A stretch of 64,000 nt of DNA from Achromobacter agilis (GTDB taxonomy: Bacteria; Pseudomonadota; Gammaproteobacteria; Burkholderiales; Burkholderiaceae_B): NCBI RefSeq assembly GCF_900496965.1, contig NZ_UFQB01000017.1, forward strand, positions 1-64,000. The letters are read 5' to 3'. Every line of letters begins with the position of its first letter. Within the stretch, counting starts at the first letter, position 1. Positions 8,608-16,463 of this stretch are shown here, piece after piece. A program made the translations under genes and the position numbers. The notes beneath the pieces are model-generated. The model saw only the letters and a program-made list of their open reading frames with translations. It ran no database searches and had not been told where the DNA came from.

Positions 8608-9807
8608 TTGAATCGCCGCAACCTGCTGAAACTCGCCGCGCTGAGCGCGGTACCCGGATCGTTGTGGGCCGCCCGGTCTGCGCTGGCGCAAGCCGACGCC
8701 ATCCAGTTCGGGTGTCCGGTGCCCATGTCGGGCCCCTTTGCCGCCAACGGTAAATTCGCCGACCTGGGCATGAAACTGGCGCTGGAGCAATATGGCCGCG
8801 CGCTGGGCCGCCCGCTGGGCTATACCGTGCTGGACACCGAGGGCAAGCCGGCGACGGCGGTGCGCAAGGTGCAGGAAATCTCGCAGCAGAAGGGCGTCAA
8901 GTTCTTCGCCGGCGGCATCCTGTCGTCGGAGGCGCTGGCCATGGGCAAGGAGGTCGAGCGCGCAGGCGGCGTGTTCATCACCACCGCGGGCGCCGACGAG
9001 ATCACCGGCAAGGACTGCAACAAGGCAACGTTCCGCTGGTCGGTGCCGACCTTCGGCGCCATCGAGCAGACCGTGCGTCCCTTGCTGGAGAAGCTGCCCA
9101 ACGCCAAGCGCTGGTACACCATCACGCCGCAATACGTGTTCGGCGACGGCCTGCTCAACGCGGCCAAGGCGATCTTCAAGGAAAAGGGCATCGAGCATGT
9201 GGGCAACAGCTACCACTCGCTGGCCGAGAAGGAGTTCAGCGGCTACCTCACCAACGCCATGGCGGCCAAGCCCGACGTGCTGCTGATCCTGAACTTCGGC
9301 TCGCAGTCGTCCGACACGCTGCGCCAGGCCGTCAGCTTCGGCATGAAGCAGAACTGCACCATCCTGGTGGCGTGGGCGTCCGGCCTGGAGCAATTCGAAA
9401 GCCTGGGCGCGGACCTGTGCGAGGGCGTGTACTTCGGCGCGCAGTACTGGCATGGCATCGATTCGCCGCTCAACAAGGAACTGGTGAAGCTGTCCCAGGA
9501 AAAGACTCGCGCCAACCCCAACTACAGCCTGGCGGGGTCCTACATCTGCACCCGCATCATGCTGGACGCCATCGTCAAGGCCGGCAGCGCCGATCCGGCC
9601 AAGGTGGTGGCCGTGATGGAAGGCCTGGCGTACCAGGGGCTGACGGGACAGGAGGAAATCCGCAAGGAAGACCACCAGGTCTTGAAGAACTACTACCTGC
9701 TCAAGGGGCGGGCCAAGAAGGATATGAAGGACAAGGACGACTATGCCGAGATCGTGCATAGCGGCCGGTCCTTCCTGCCGCCCGCGGAAACCGGCTGCAA
9801 GCTCTAG
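8608..9807 (+). CDS. ABC transporter substrate-binding protein (branched-chain amino acid/amide type)
   Basis: A periplasmic binding protein of the Leu/Ile/Val (HAAT) family, about 399 aa. The TTG at 8608 is chosen because it follows CAGGGAG at suitable spacing and begins a Tat-like signal, NRRNLLKLAALS, ending near SALAQA. An in-frame ATG at 8569 and another at 8482 would add non-signal sequence. The mature part begins DAIQFGCPVPMSGPFAANGK, the usual family opening. It heads an operon of two permeases, two ATPases and two hydrolases. The substrate is unknown; the downstream M20/M81 enzymes suggest a ureido- or amide-containing compound. Confidence 0.82.
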   Translation: MNRRNLLKLAALSAVPGSLWAARSALAQADAIQFGCPVPMSGPFAANGKFADLGMKLALEQYGRALGRPLGYTVLDTEGKPATAVRKVQEISQQKGVKFFAGGILSSEALAMGKEVERAGGVFITTAGADEITGKDCNKATFRWSVPTFGAIEQTVRPLLEKLPNAKRWYTITPQYVFGDGLLNAAKAIFKEKGIEHVGNSYHSLAEKEFSGYLTNAMAAKPDVLLILNFGSQSSDTLRQAVSFGMKQNCTILVAWASGLEQFESLGADLCEGVYFGAQYWHGIDSPLNKELVKLSQEKTRANPNYSLAGSYICTRIMLDAIVKAGSADPAKVVAVMEGLAYQGLTGQEEIRKEDHQVLKNYYLLKGRAKKDMKDKDDYAEIVHSGRSFLPPAETGCKL

Positions 9808-9897
9808 CGTGCCCTCGAGGCCGGTCCCGCGGGCGCGCCTGCCGCCCGCGCGGACCGGGCATCCCGCGGCCTTTCGTTTCCTCCACCGGGCATCCTC

Positions 9898-10755
9898 ATG
9901 AACGTCTATCTGCTCCAGGTCATCAATGGGATCGGGGTGGGCATGCTGTACTTCCTGCTGGCAGTCGGCCTGTCCATCGTTTTCGGTCTGTTGCGCTTCG
10001 TGAACTTCGCCCATGGGGCGTTCTATCTGCTGGGCGCCTACTTCTGCTTCCAGGCCATCCAATGGGGCATGGACTTCTGGCTGGCCCTGGCCGTCGTGCC
10101 GCTGCTGGTGGGCGCGTGCGCCTGGGTGGTCGAAAAGGTCGTGCTGCGCCACGTCTATGCGCAGGCGCATGAGTTTCACATCCTGATCACCGTAGGCCTG
10201 GCGTTGGTGCTGCAGGAGCTGGTCATCGTGATCTGGGGGCCGATCGGCGACAACGTCGCTGCGCCCGCCTCGCTGCAGGGCGTGGTCATGTGGGGCAGCT
10301 TCATCTATCCCAAGTACCGCCTCTTCGTGATCGGATTCACCGCCGTTTTCTCGCTCCTGCTCTGGTACGTGCTCGAAGGCACGCGGCTGGGCAGCGCCGT
10401 GCGCGCCGGCAGCGAGTCCACCGAAATGGTGTCCATGCTGGGCATCAACGTGTTCCGCATGTTCAGTCTGGTGTTCGCGCTGGGGGCGGCCACCGCGGCG
10501 CTGGCCGGCGTGCTGGCCGCGCCGATCCGCGGCGTGGAGCCCTTCATGGGTGTCGAGGCGCTGGGCATCGCCTTCGTCATCGTGGTGGTGGGCGGCATGG
10601 GCAGCTTCTTCGGCGCGCTGGTCGGCGGCCTGCTGATCGGGGTGGTGCAGAGCGTGATGAGCACGCTGTGGCCGGAGGGCGCGCGGCTCATGATCTATGT
10701 GGCGATGGCTGCGGTGCTGCTGCTGCGTCCCCACGGCCTGATGGGGAGAGGATGA
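9898..10755 (+). CDS. ABC transporter permease, LivH type
   Basis: A 285-aa inner-membrane permease of the branched-chain amino acid family. The hydrophobic profile fits about eight membrane segments, and the family phrases GLSIVFGLLRFVNFAHGAFY (near residues 24-43) and VVVGGMGSFFGALVGGLLIG are present. It forms the membrane channel together with the next gene. Its stop overlaps that start (ATGA), so the two are translationally coupled. The start at 9898 follows a CACCGGGCATCCTC leader without a strong Shine-Dalgarno. Confidence 0.93.
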   Translation: MNVYLLQVINGIGVGMLYFLLAVGLSIVFGLLRFVNFAHGAFYLLGAYFCFQAIQWGMDFWLALAVVPLLVGACAWVVEKVVLRHVYAQAHEFHILITVGLALVLQELVIVIWGPIGDNVAAPASLQGVVMWGSFIYPKYRLFVIGFTAVFSLLLWYVLEGTRLGSAVRAGSESTEMVSMLGINVFRMFSLVFALGAATAALAGVLAAPIRGVEPFMGVEALGIAFVIVVVGGMGSFFGALVGGLLIGVVQSVMSTLWPEGARLMIYVAMAAVLLLRPHGLMGRG

Positions 10756-11744
10756 TGACGCGCTTGAAATCGCACGCCCAACTGCTGCTGGCGCTGGCCG
10801 TGGTGCTGCTGTTGCCGCTATGCATGCAGTCGGGATCGCTCGCCTCGGAAGTATTGATCTACGCCCTGGCGGTGGTGGGCTGCAACCTGCTGCTGGGCTT
10901 TACCGGCCTGCTGTCGTTCGGCCAGGGCATCTTCTTCGGCCTGGGCAGCTATGCCGTCGGCCTCCTGCTGACGCGCACCGGCCTGCCGATGCCGCTGGCG
11001 CTGTTGGCCGCGATGGTGGTCGGGGCGCTGGCGGCCACGCTGGTGGGCTGGTTCGCGATCCGCCAGCGCGGCACCTATTTCGTGATGCTGACGTTGGCCT
11101 TCGCGCAGATGTTCTACTTCCTGGCCTATAGCCTGCCGGACCTGACGGGAGGCGACAACGGCCTGCTGGACGTGCCGCGGCCGCCGCTCTCGGTGGCAGG
11201 GATGGAGCTCCTGGCGCTGGACTCCCCATGGAGGTTCTATGCTTTCGTGGCCGCCTGCTTCCTCGGCGTGTTCTGGCTGCTGCTGCGCGTGACCAATTCC
11301 GTCTTCGGCCGCACGCTGCTCGCGATCCGCGACAACGAGGCGCGCGCCACGGCGGTCGGCTACAACGTGCGCCTGTTCAAGCTGGCGGCATTCGCCATTT
11401 CCGGAGCCGTCACGGCGCTGGCGGGGGCTTTCCTGGCCATGATGACGGGCATCGCGCCGCTGTCCAGCATCGAATACCACAGCAGCGAGATGATCCTGGT
11501 GATGACGGTGATCGGCGGCACGGGCAATCTGTTCGCCTCGGTGCTGGGCGCGGCGTTCTATGTGTTGTTCGCGGATTGGCTTTCCACGCTCTGGCCGCGC
11601 TGGCTGATGCTGCTGGGCTTCCTGCTGATCGCCGTCAGCCTGTTCATGCAGAAGGGACTGTGGGGCCTGGGCGAACGCATCTGGCTGGCGCTGCGGCGCC
11701 GGCCGGGCGGCACGGAATCCGCCGCCGAGGAGAAGAGCGCATGA
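10752..11744 (+). CDS. ABC transporter permease, LivM type
   Basis: A 330-aa second permease of the HAAT transporter. The N terminus is strongly hydrophobic, and the LivM hallmark GFTGLLSFGQGIFFGLGSYA (near residues 50-69) and a late GGTGNLFASVLGA loop are visible. The frame is open far upstream, but the start is set by the ATGATG at 10752/10755, which overlaps the stop of the LivH-type gene. It ends in an ATGA overlap with the first ATPase gene. Confidence 0.93.
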   Translation: MMTRLKSHAQLLLALAVVLLLPLCMQSGSLASEVLIYALAVVGCNLLLGFTGLLSFGQGIFFGLGSYAVGLLLTRTGLPMPLALLAAMVVGALAATLVGWFAIRQRGTYFVMLTLAFAQMFYFLAYSLPDLTGGDNGLLDVPRPPLSVAGMELLALDSPWRFYAFVAACFLGVFWLLLRVTNSVFGRTLLAIRDNEARATAVGYNVRLFKLAAFAISGAVTALAGAFLAMMTGIAPLSSIEYHSSEMILVMTVIGGTGNLFASVLGAAFYVLFADWLSTLWPRWLMLLGFLLIAVSLFMQKGLWGLGERIWLALRRRPGGTESAAEEKSA

Positions 11745-12520
11745 ATCAAGCCACTTCCACGCCGCTTCTGCAGGCGAGCGGCATCGTCAAGCGTTTCGGA
11801 AAATTCGTGGCCCTGCACGGGGTGGACCTGCAGGTGCGGCCGCGCACCGTGCACTCGGTCATCGGCCCGAACGGCGCCGGCAAGACCACGCTGTTCCACA
11901 TTCTGACGGGCACGCTGCGCACCAGCGAAGGCAGCATCGTGTTCGACGGCCAGGACGTCACGCAGGAGGCCGATTACCAGCGCGTGCAGCGCGGCATCGC
12001 CCGTTCCTTCCAGGTGACCAGCCTGTTCGCCAACCTGTCGGTGCGCGAGAACCTGCGGCTGGCGGCGCAGGGCGCGCACCGCGCCGGCGCGTTCGATTGC
12101 TGGCATCCGCCGACGGGCGCGCGGGCGCAGCGCGAAGTCGTCGATAGCGCGCTGGAGCGCCTGGGCCTGCCGCGGCTGGCCCACGTGGCCGCGGGCGCGC
12201 TCTCGCATGGCCAGCAGCGGCGGCTGGAGGTGGGCATGGCGCTGGCCGCCCGGCCCCGCGCGATCTTCCTGGACGAGCCGACTTCCGGCATGGGGGTCGA
12301 CGACCTGGAGGAAATGAAGCACCTGATCCGCAGCCTGCGCGACGATCACACCGTGGTGCTGATCGAGCACAACATGAATATCGTCATGGATATTTCCGAC
12401 ACCATTACGGTGATGCAGCAGGGCCGGGTGCTGGTCGAAGGCCCGCCCGACGCGATCCGCAGCGACGAACGGGTGCGTGCGGCGTACCTGGGCAACATGA
12501 TTACGGGAGGCCGGGCATGA
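11741..12520 (+). CDS. ABC transporter ATP-binding protein, LivG type
   Basis: A 259-aa cytoplasmic ATPase. Walker A is GPNGAGKTT (about residues 46-54), the signature region reads LSHGQQRRLEVGMAL (an H in place of the usual G of LSGGQ, common in LivG), and Walker B is AIFLDEPTSGMG. The start overlaps the LivM-type stop (ATGA), and its end overlaps the LivF-type start. It pairs with the next ATPase to energise uptake. Confidence 0.93.
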   Translation: MNQATSTPLLQASGIVKRFGKFVALHGVDLQVRPRTVHSVIGPNGAGKTTLFHILTGTLRTSEGSIVFDGQDVTQEADYQRVQRGIARSFQVTSLFANLSVRENLRLAAQGAHRAGAFDCWHPPTGARAQREVVDSALERLGLPRLAHVAAGALSHGQQRRLEVGMALAARPRAIFLDEPTSGMGVDDLEEMKHLIRSLRDDHTVVLIEHNMNIVMDISDTITVMQQGRVLVEGPPDAIRSDERVRAAYLGNMITGGRA

Positions 12521-13215
12521 GCCTGCACGTCGACGCCATACACAGCTACTACGGCAAGAGCCATATCCTGCAAGGCGTGTCGCTGGAGCTGCAGCAGGGC
12601 TCGGTGGTGACGCTGCTCGGACGCAATGGCGCGGGCAAGTCCACCACGCTCAAGACCATTGCCGGCGTGATCGCGCCCAAGGCCGGCGCGGTGCGCTTCG
12701 GCGGCCGCGACATCGCCGGCCTGCCGGCCCACAAGATCGCCGCCATGGGGATCTGCCTGGTGCCCGAGCACCGCGGCATCTTCAAGCTGCTGACGGTCGA
12801 GGAAAACCTGAAGCTGGGCATGCGCCGCGATTCGCCATGGCAGCTGGACGACATCTACCGGATTTTCCCGCGGCTCAAGGAGCGGCGCCGCAACGGCGGA
12901 GGGCAGCTGTCGGGCGGCGAGCAGCAGATGCTTGCCATCGGGCGGGCGCTCATGAACCACCCGCGCGTGCTGATGCTGGACGAGCCCGTGGAAGGCCTGG
13001 CGCCCGTGATCGTCGAGGAGATCGTGGCGCAGATCCAGTCCATCAAGCGCGCCGGCGTCACCATCCTGCTGGTCGAGCAGAACCTCGAAGTCTGCACCCA
13101 GCTGGCCGACCACCATTTCATCATCGAGCAGGGCGCCATCGTTTACGAAGGCGCCAACGCCGCGTTCATGGCGGACGAAAACGTGAAAGACCGCTATCTG
13201 GGCGTGGGCGTCTGA
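12517..13215 (+). CDS. ABC transporter ATP-binding protein, LivF type
   Basis: A 232-aa ATPase with Walker A GRNGAGKST, signature LSGGEQQMLAIGRAL and Walker B VLMLDEPVEGLAP, the LivF version of the D-loop region. It is the last transporter subunit and overlaps the LivG-type gene by ATGA. The M20 hydrolase gene starts 16 bp downstream, which supports co-transcription of transport and hydrolysis. Confidence 0.93.
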   Translation: MSLHVDAIHSYYGKSHILQGVSLELQQGSVVTLLGRNGAGKSTTLKTIAGVIAPKAGAVRFGGRDIAGLPAHKIAAMGICLVPEHRGIFKLLTVEENLKLGMRRDSPWQLDDIYRIFPRLKERRRNGGGQLSGGEQQMLAIGRALMNHPRVLMLDEPVEGLAPVIVEEIVAQIQSIKRAGVTILLVEQNLEVCTQLADHHFIIEQGAIVYEGANAAFMADENVKDRYLGVGV

Positions 13216-13231
13216 GACCCAAGGAAGAACC

Positions 13232-14515
13232 ATGGAAATGAATGCACTGGAGGCTGTCAGCGGCGTCCGTATCGACGGGAACCGCCTGTGGGCGTCCCTG
13301 ATGGAACTGGCCCGCATCGGCGGCACCGACAAGGGCGGCGTGTGCAGGCTGGCGCTGACCGACCTGGACCGGCAGGGGCGCGATCTGGTCTGCGGCTGGG
13401 CCCGCGAGCTGGGCTGCAGCGTGCGCGTGGACGCCATCGGCAATATCTTCATGCGCCGGCCGGGCCTGCGCGACGATCTGCCCGCCGTCATGACCGGCAG
13501 CCATATCGATACCCAGCCCACCGGGGGCAAGTTCGACGGCAACTACGGCGTGCTCGCCGGCATCGAGGTCTTGCGCACGCTGGAGCAGCGCGGCATCGTT
13601 ACCGAGGCGCCGCTGGAAGTGGTGGTGTGGACCAACGAGGAAGGCTCGCGCTTCGTGCCCGTGATGATGGGGTCGGGCGTGTACGCCGGCGCCTTCACGC
13701 TCGAGCACGCATTGGCCGCGCGCGACCGCGACGGCGTCAGTGTGGACGAAGCGCTGCGCGCCATCGGCTATGCCGGCCCCGAGCCGGCGACGCCGCGCGC
13801 CGTGGGCGCCTATTTCGAGGCGCACATCGAGCAGGGGCCCATCCTGGAGGCCCGGGGGATCACCATCGGCGCGGTGCAGGGCGCGCTCGGCCAGCGCTGG
13901 TACGACGTCGTTGTTACCGGCCAGGAGGCGCATGCCGGGCCGACCCCGATGGAGCTGCGCCGCGACGCCCTGGTGGTTGCGTCGCGCCTGGTGCTGGAGG
14001 TCAACCGCAACGCGCTGGACCATGCCCCGCACGGCCGCGCCACGGTAGGCTGCATCGACGGTTTCCCGAATTCGCGCAACGTGATTCCGGGCCGGGTGGC
14101 GCTGACCGTGGACCTGCGCGCGGCCGACGACGCCACGCTGGACAGCATGGCCGGCGCGCTGGCGAAGGCCTGCGCCGATCTGGCCGAGCCCGGCCGTATC
14201 GATATCGAGTGCAAGGAAGTGGTGTACTTCCCGCCGCAGCCGTTCGAGCCCCGGCTGGTGCAGGCGGTCCGGGACGGCGCCGGCACGCTGGGGCTGGCGT
14301 CGCTGGACGTGATCAGCGGCGCCGGCCACGACGCGGTCTACATGGCCCGGGTCGCGCCCACGGCCATGATCTTCGTGCCGTGCAAGGACGGCATCAGCCA
14401 CAACGAAATCGAGGACGCGCAACCCGAACACCTCGAGGCCGGCTGCAATGTGCTGCTGCACGCCATGTTGCGTTGCTGCGGCCGGATCCAGTTCCCGGAA
14501 GGAGACCCGGCATGA
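13232..14515 (+). CDS. M20-family Zn-dependent hydrolase (N-carbamoyl-amino acid / allantoate amidohydrolase type)
   Basis: A 427-aa HyuC/AllC-like amidohydrolase, a cytosolic enzyme with a binuclear metal centre. Metal-ligand motifs are visible: GSHIDTQPTGGKFDGNYGV (His and Asp, near residues 90-108), TNEEGSRF (Glu-Glu), EAHIEQGP (His) and a late SGAGHDA (His). The QEAHAGPTPM segment fits the dimerisation-domain His. It likely hydrolyses a carbamoyl or ureido C-N bond. Being directly downstream of an ABC importer, it probably acts on the imported compound. Allantoate, ureidopropionate and N-carbamoyl amino acids cannot be told apart from sequence. Confidence 0.88.
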   Translation: MEMNALEAVSGVRIDGNRLWASLMELARIGGTDKGGVCRLALTDLDRQGRDLVCGWARELGCSVRVDAIGNIFMRRPGLRDDLPAVMTGSHIDTQPTGGKFDGNYGVLAGIEVLRTLEQRGIVTEAPLEVVVWTNEEGSRFVPVMMGSGVYAGAFTLEHALAARDRDGVSVDEALRAIGYAGPEPATPRAVGAYFEAHIEQGPILEARGITIGAVQGALGQRWYDVVVTGQEAHAGPTPMELRRDALVVASRLVLEVNRNALDHAPHGRATVGCIDGFPNSRNVIPGRVALTVDLRAADDATLDSMAGALAKACADLAEPGRIDIECKEVVYFPPQPFEPRLVQAVRDGAGTLGLASLDVISGAGHDAVYMARVAPTAMIFVPCKDGISHNEIEDAQPEHLEAGCNVLLHAMLRCCGRIQFPEGDPA

Positions 14516-16026
14516 AAGTGCTTATCGCCCGCATGAACCACGAGACCAACACCTTCTCGCCGGTGCCCACGCCGCTGTCCACCTTCGGGCTGGACGGTCC
14601 GGCCTACGATGCCGACGCCTATGCCGAGAACCACGGCAAGCGCACCGCGATGTCGGCGTTCATCGACCTGGCCGAGGCGCGCGGCGCGACACTGGTCACG
14701 CCGGTATCCGCCACCGCCTATCCCAGCGGCCGCGTGGCCGCCGACGCCTACGAAACCCTGTGCGAACGTATCGTCGCGGCCGCGCCGGGTTGCGGCGCGA
14801 TCCTGCTGGACCTGCATGGCGCGATGGCGGTGGAAAGCACCGACGATGGGGAAGGGGACCTGCTGGAGCGCGTCCGCCGGGCCGCGCCGGGCGTTCCCAT
14901 CGGGGTGGCGCTGGACCTGCACGGCAACGTCACGTCCAAGATGATCGCCAATGCCGACGTCATCATCAGTTTCAAGACCTATCCGCATATCGACATGTAC
15001 GAAACCGGCGAGCACGCGGGCCGGCTGCTTTTCGACAGCATCGACGGCCGCATCGCGCCGTTCATCGCCTGGCGCCGCCTGCCGCTGGTATCGCATACGC
15101 TGCGCAGCAATACGGGCGAGGGCGCGATGCGCGAAGCCGTGGAGGCGGCGAAGCGGGCCGAGGCGGAAGGCGCCTTGGGCGTATCCGTGCTGGCGGGCTT
15201 CGGGCTGGCCGATATTCCTCATCCTTGCCTCAGCGTGGTGGCGGTGGCCGACGGCAGCCAGGAGGCGGCGGAGCGCATCGCCAGCGACATGGCCGCGGCG
15301 ATCTGGGCACGCCGCGAGGGCTTTCTCTATGAGAGCGAGCCGCTCGCGCAATCGCTGGCGCGCGCCCGCCAACTGGCCGAAGGCGCCGACAAACCCGTGC
15401 TGCTGCTGGATCACGGCGACAACTGCATGAGCGGTGGCACCTGCGACACCATGGACGTGCTGATGGCGGCCGTGGAGGCAGGGCTGGAAGGCATCGTGGC
15501 CGGGCTGTACTGCGATCCCGAAGCCGTCGATAAGCTGACCCGTGCGGGCGTGGGCGCGGAAGTGGAGCTGCCCGTAGGCAACAAGCGGGCCATCGACAGC
15601 ATCGGCCGCCCGGCCAGGCCGGTTACGCTGCGCGGCACAGTAAGCGCGCTCACCAACGGCGAATACATCATCACGGGGCCCACCTATACCGGCCAGCTCG
15701 CCTGCATGGGCCGCAGCGCCGTGCTCGATATCGGCGCGGCGCGGCTGGTCATCACCGAGCGCACCCACGAACCCTGGGACCTGGGCGTATTCCGCAGCCT
15801 GGGGGTGGAGCCGGCGCAGGCGCGGTACATCCTGGTCAAGTCGCGCATGTACTGCCGGCCGGTGTTCGTGCCGATTTCCTCGGCGCTGGTGGAATGCGAC
15901 AGCCCCGGCGTCACCAGTTCCGACTGGTCGCTTTTCGATTTCCGCAAGCGCGCCGGCCCGCATTTCCCGCTGGAGCCGCTGGCCGCGGCCGACTACGACC
16001 CCAGCCAGCCGCCGGTGGAAAAGTAG
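14512..16026 (+). CDS. M81-family metallopeptidase (MlrC-like)
   Basis: A 504-aa protein of the M81/microcystinase C family. The N terminus MKVLIARMNHETNTFSP and the motifs LDLHGAMAVE, DLHGN and FKTYPHIDMYETG supply the expected metal-binding His/Asp/Glu residues. The frame is open far upstream, but the ATG at 14512 overlaps the M20 stop (ATGA) and starts at the conserved first strand. Most M81 relatives in proteobacteria sit with ABC importers and amidohydrolases and probably act on small amide metabolites, not on microcystin. The actual substrate is unknown. Confidence 0.88.
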   Translation: MKVLIARMNHETNTFSPVPTPLSTFGLDGPAYDADAYAENHGKRTAMSAFIDLAEARGATLVTPVSATAYPSGRVAADAYETLCERIVAAAPGCGAILLDLHGAMAVESTDDGEGDLLERVRRAAPGVPIGVALDLHGNVTSKMIANADVIISFKTYPHIDMYETGEHAGRLLFDSIDGRIAPFIAWRRLPLVSHTLRSNTGEGAMREAVEAAKRAEAEGALGVSVLAGFGLADIPHPCLSVVAVADGSQEAAERIASDMAAAIWARREGFLYESEPLAQSLARARQLAEGADKPVLLLDHGDNCMSGGTCDTMDVLMAAVEAGLEGIVAGLYCDPEAVDKLTRAGVGAEVELPVGNKRAIDSIGRPARPVTLRGTVSALTNGEYIITGPTYTGQLACMGRSAVLDIGAARLVITERTHEPWDLGVFRSLGVEPAQARYILVKSRMYCRPVFVPISSALVECDSPGVTSSDWSLFDFRKRAGPHFPLEPLAAADYDPSQPPVEK

Positions 16027-16067
16027 GTAAGCGTCCGACACTAGGCGAGGCGATGCCATCTTCGATG

Positions 16068-16131
16068 GGTGTCTGACACCCGTGGCCACCTCTGCAAGCC
16101 GTAGCAACGTCTCGTACGGGTGTCAGGCACC
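16068..16131 (+). repeat. Dispersed palindrome-bounded repeat, copy A
   Basis: A 64-bp unit that starts GGTGTCTGACACCC and ends GTCTCGTACGGGTGTCAGGCACC. The ends are imperfect inverted copies of each other. The internal TGCAA and TCTCGTA words match copies C, D, F and H. It lies in the 437-bp gap between the M81 gene and the siderophore receptor; a lone AGGTGTCAGGCACC end follows at 16144-16157. Confidence 0.8.
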
Positions 16132-16170
16132 TGACCTTGGTTTAGGTGTCAGGCACCTGCCTGGGGTTCA

Positions 16171-16232
16171 GTGTCTGACTCCCCTACGAGAAGGCCTTCA
16201 ATCTGCGCTGCCGCCACCCGGGTGTCTGACAC
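16171..16232 (-). repeat. Dispersed palindrome-bounded repeat, copy B (inverted)
   Basis: A 62-bp copy in reverse orientation: GTGTCTGACTCCCCTACGAGA at the start is the reverse complement of the TCTCGTAGGGG-GTCAGACAC end of the other copies. It ends in GGTGTCTGACAC. With copy A it forms a head-to-head pair. Confidence 0.75.
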
Positions 16233-16291
16233 TAGCCCTTTTTTAGGGCCGTTGCCGCATGGCAACATTCACATGTTTAGTATCTGATAGA

Positions 16292-16310
16292 AATAATGAG
16301 AATGATTTCG
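16292..16310. promoter_or_regulatory. Fur-box-like site upstream of the siderophore receptor
   Basis: The 19-mer AATAATGAGAATGATTTCG matches 13 of 19 positions of the classical Fur box (GATAATGATAATCATTATC). It lies 154-172 bp before a TonB-dependent receptor ATG in an AT-rich patch. Iron repression by Fur is therefore expected; this is inferred from motif and gene type. Confidence 0.65.
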
Positions 16311-16463
16311 TTTTTTTGTATCATGCATCGGGTGAGTTGAAGCCCGCATGGCGCCGGGAGCCGGCCGCGTCCCTTCGGGGCCGGCGGCGTCCAGCATGGC
16401 GCATCCGCCCCATCGGGATTCCACCGTTCTCCGAACTTCATCCGCGCAGACGGACATCCCGAC

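Noticed and set aside
8443-10734. 763-aa open frame on the minus strand opposite the ABC transporter genes
   Set aside because: An antisense shadow with His/Arg/Gln-rich composition; the opposite strand carries clear transporter genes.
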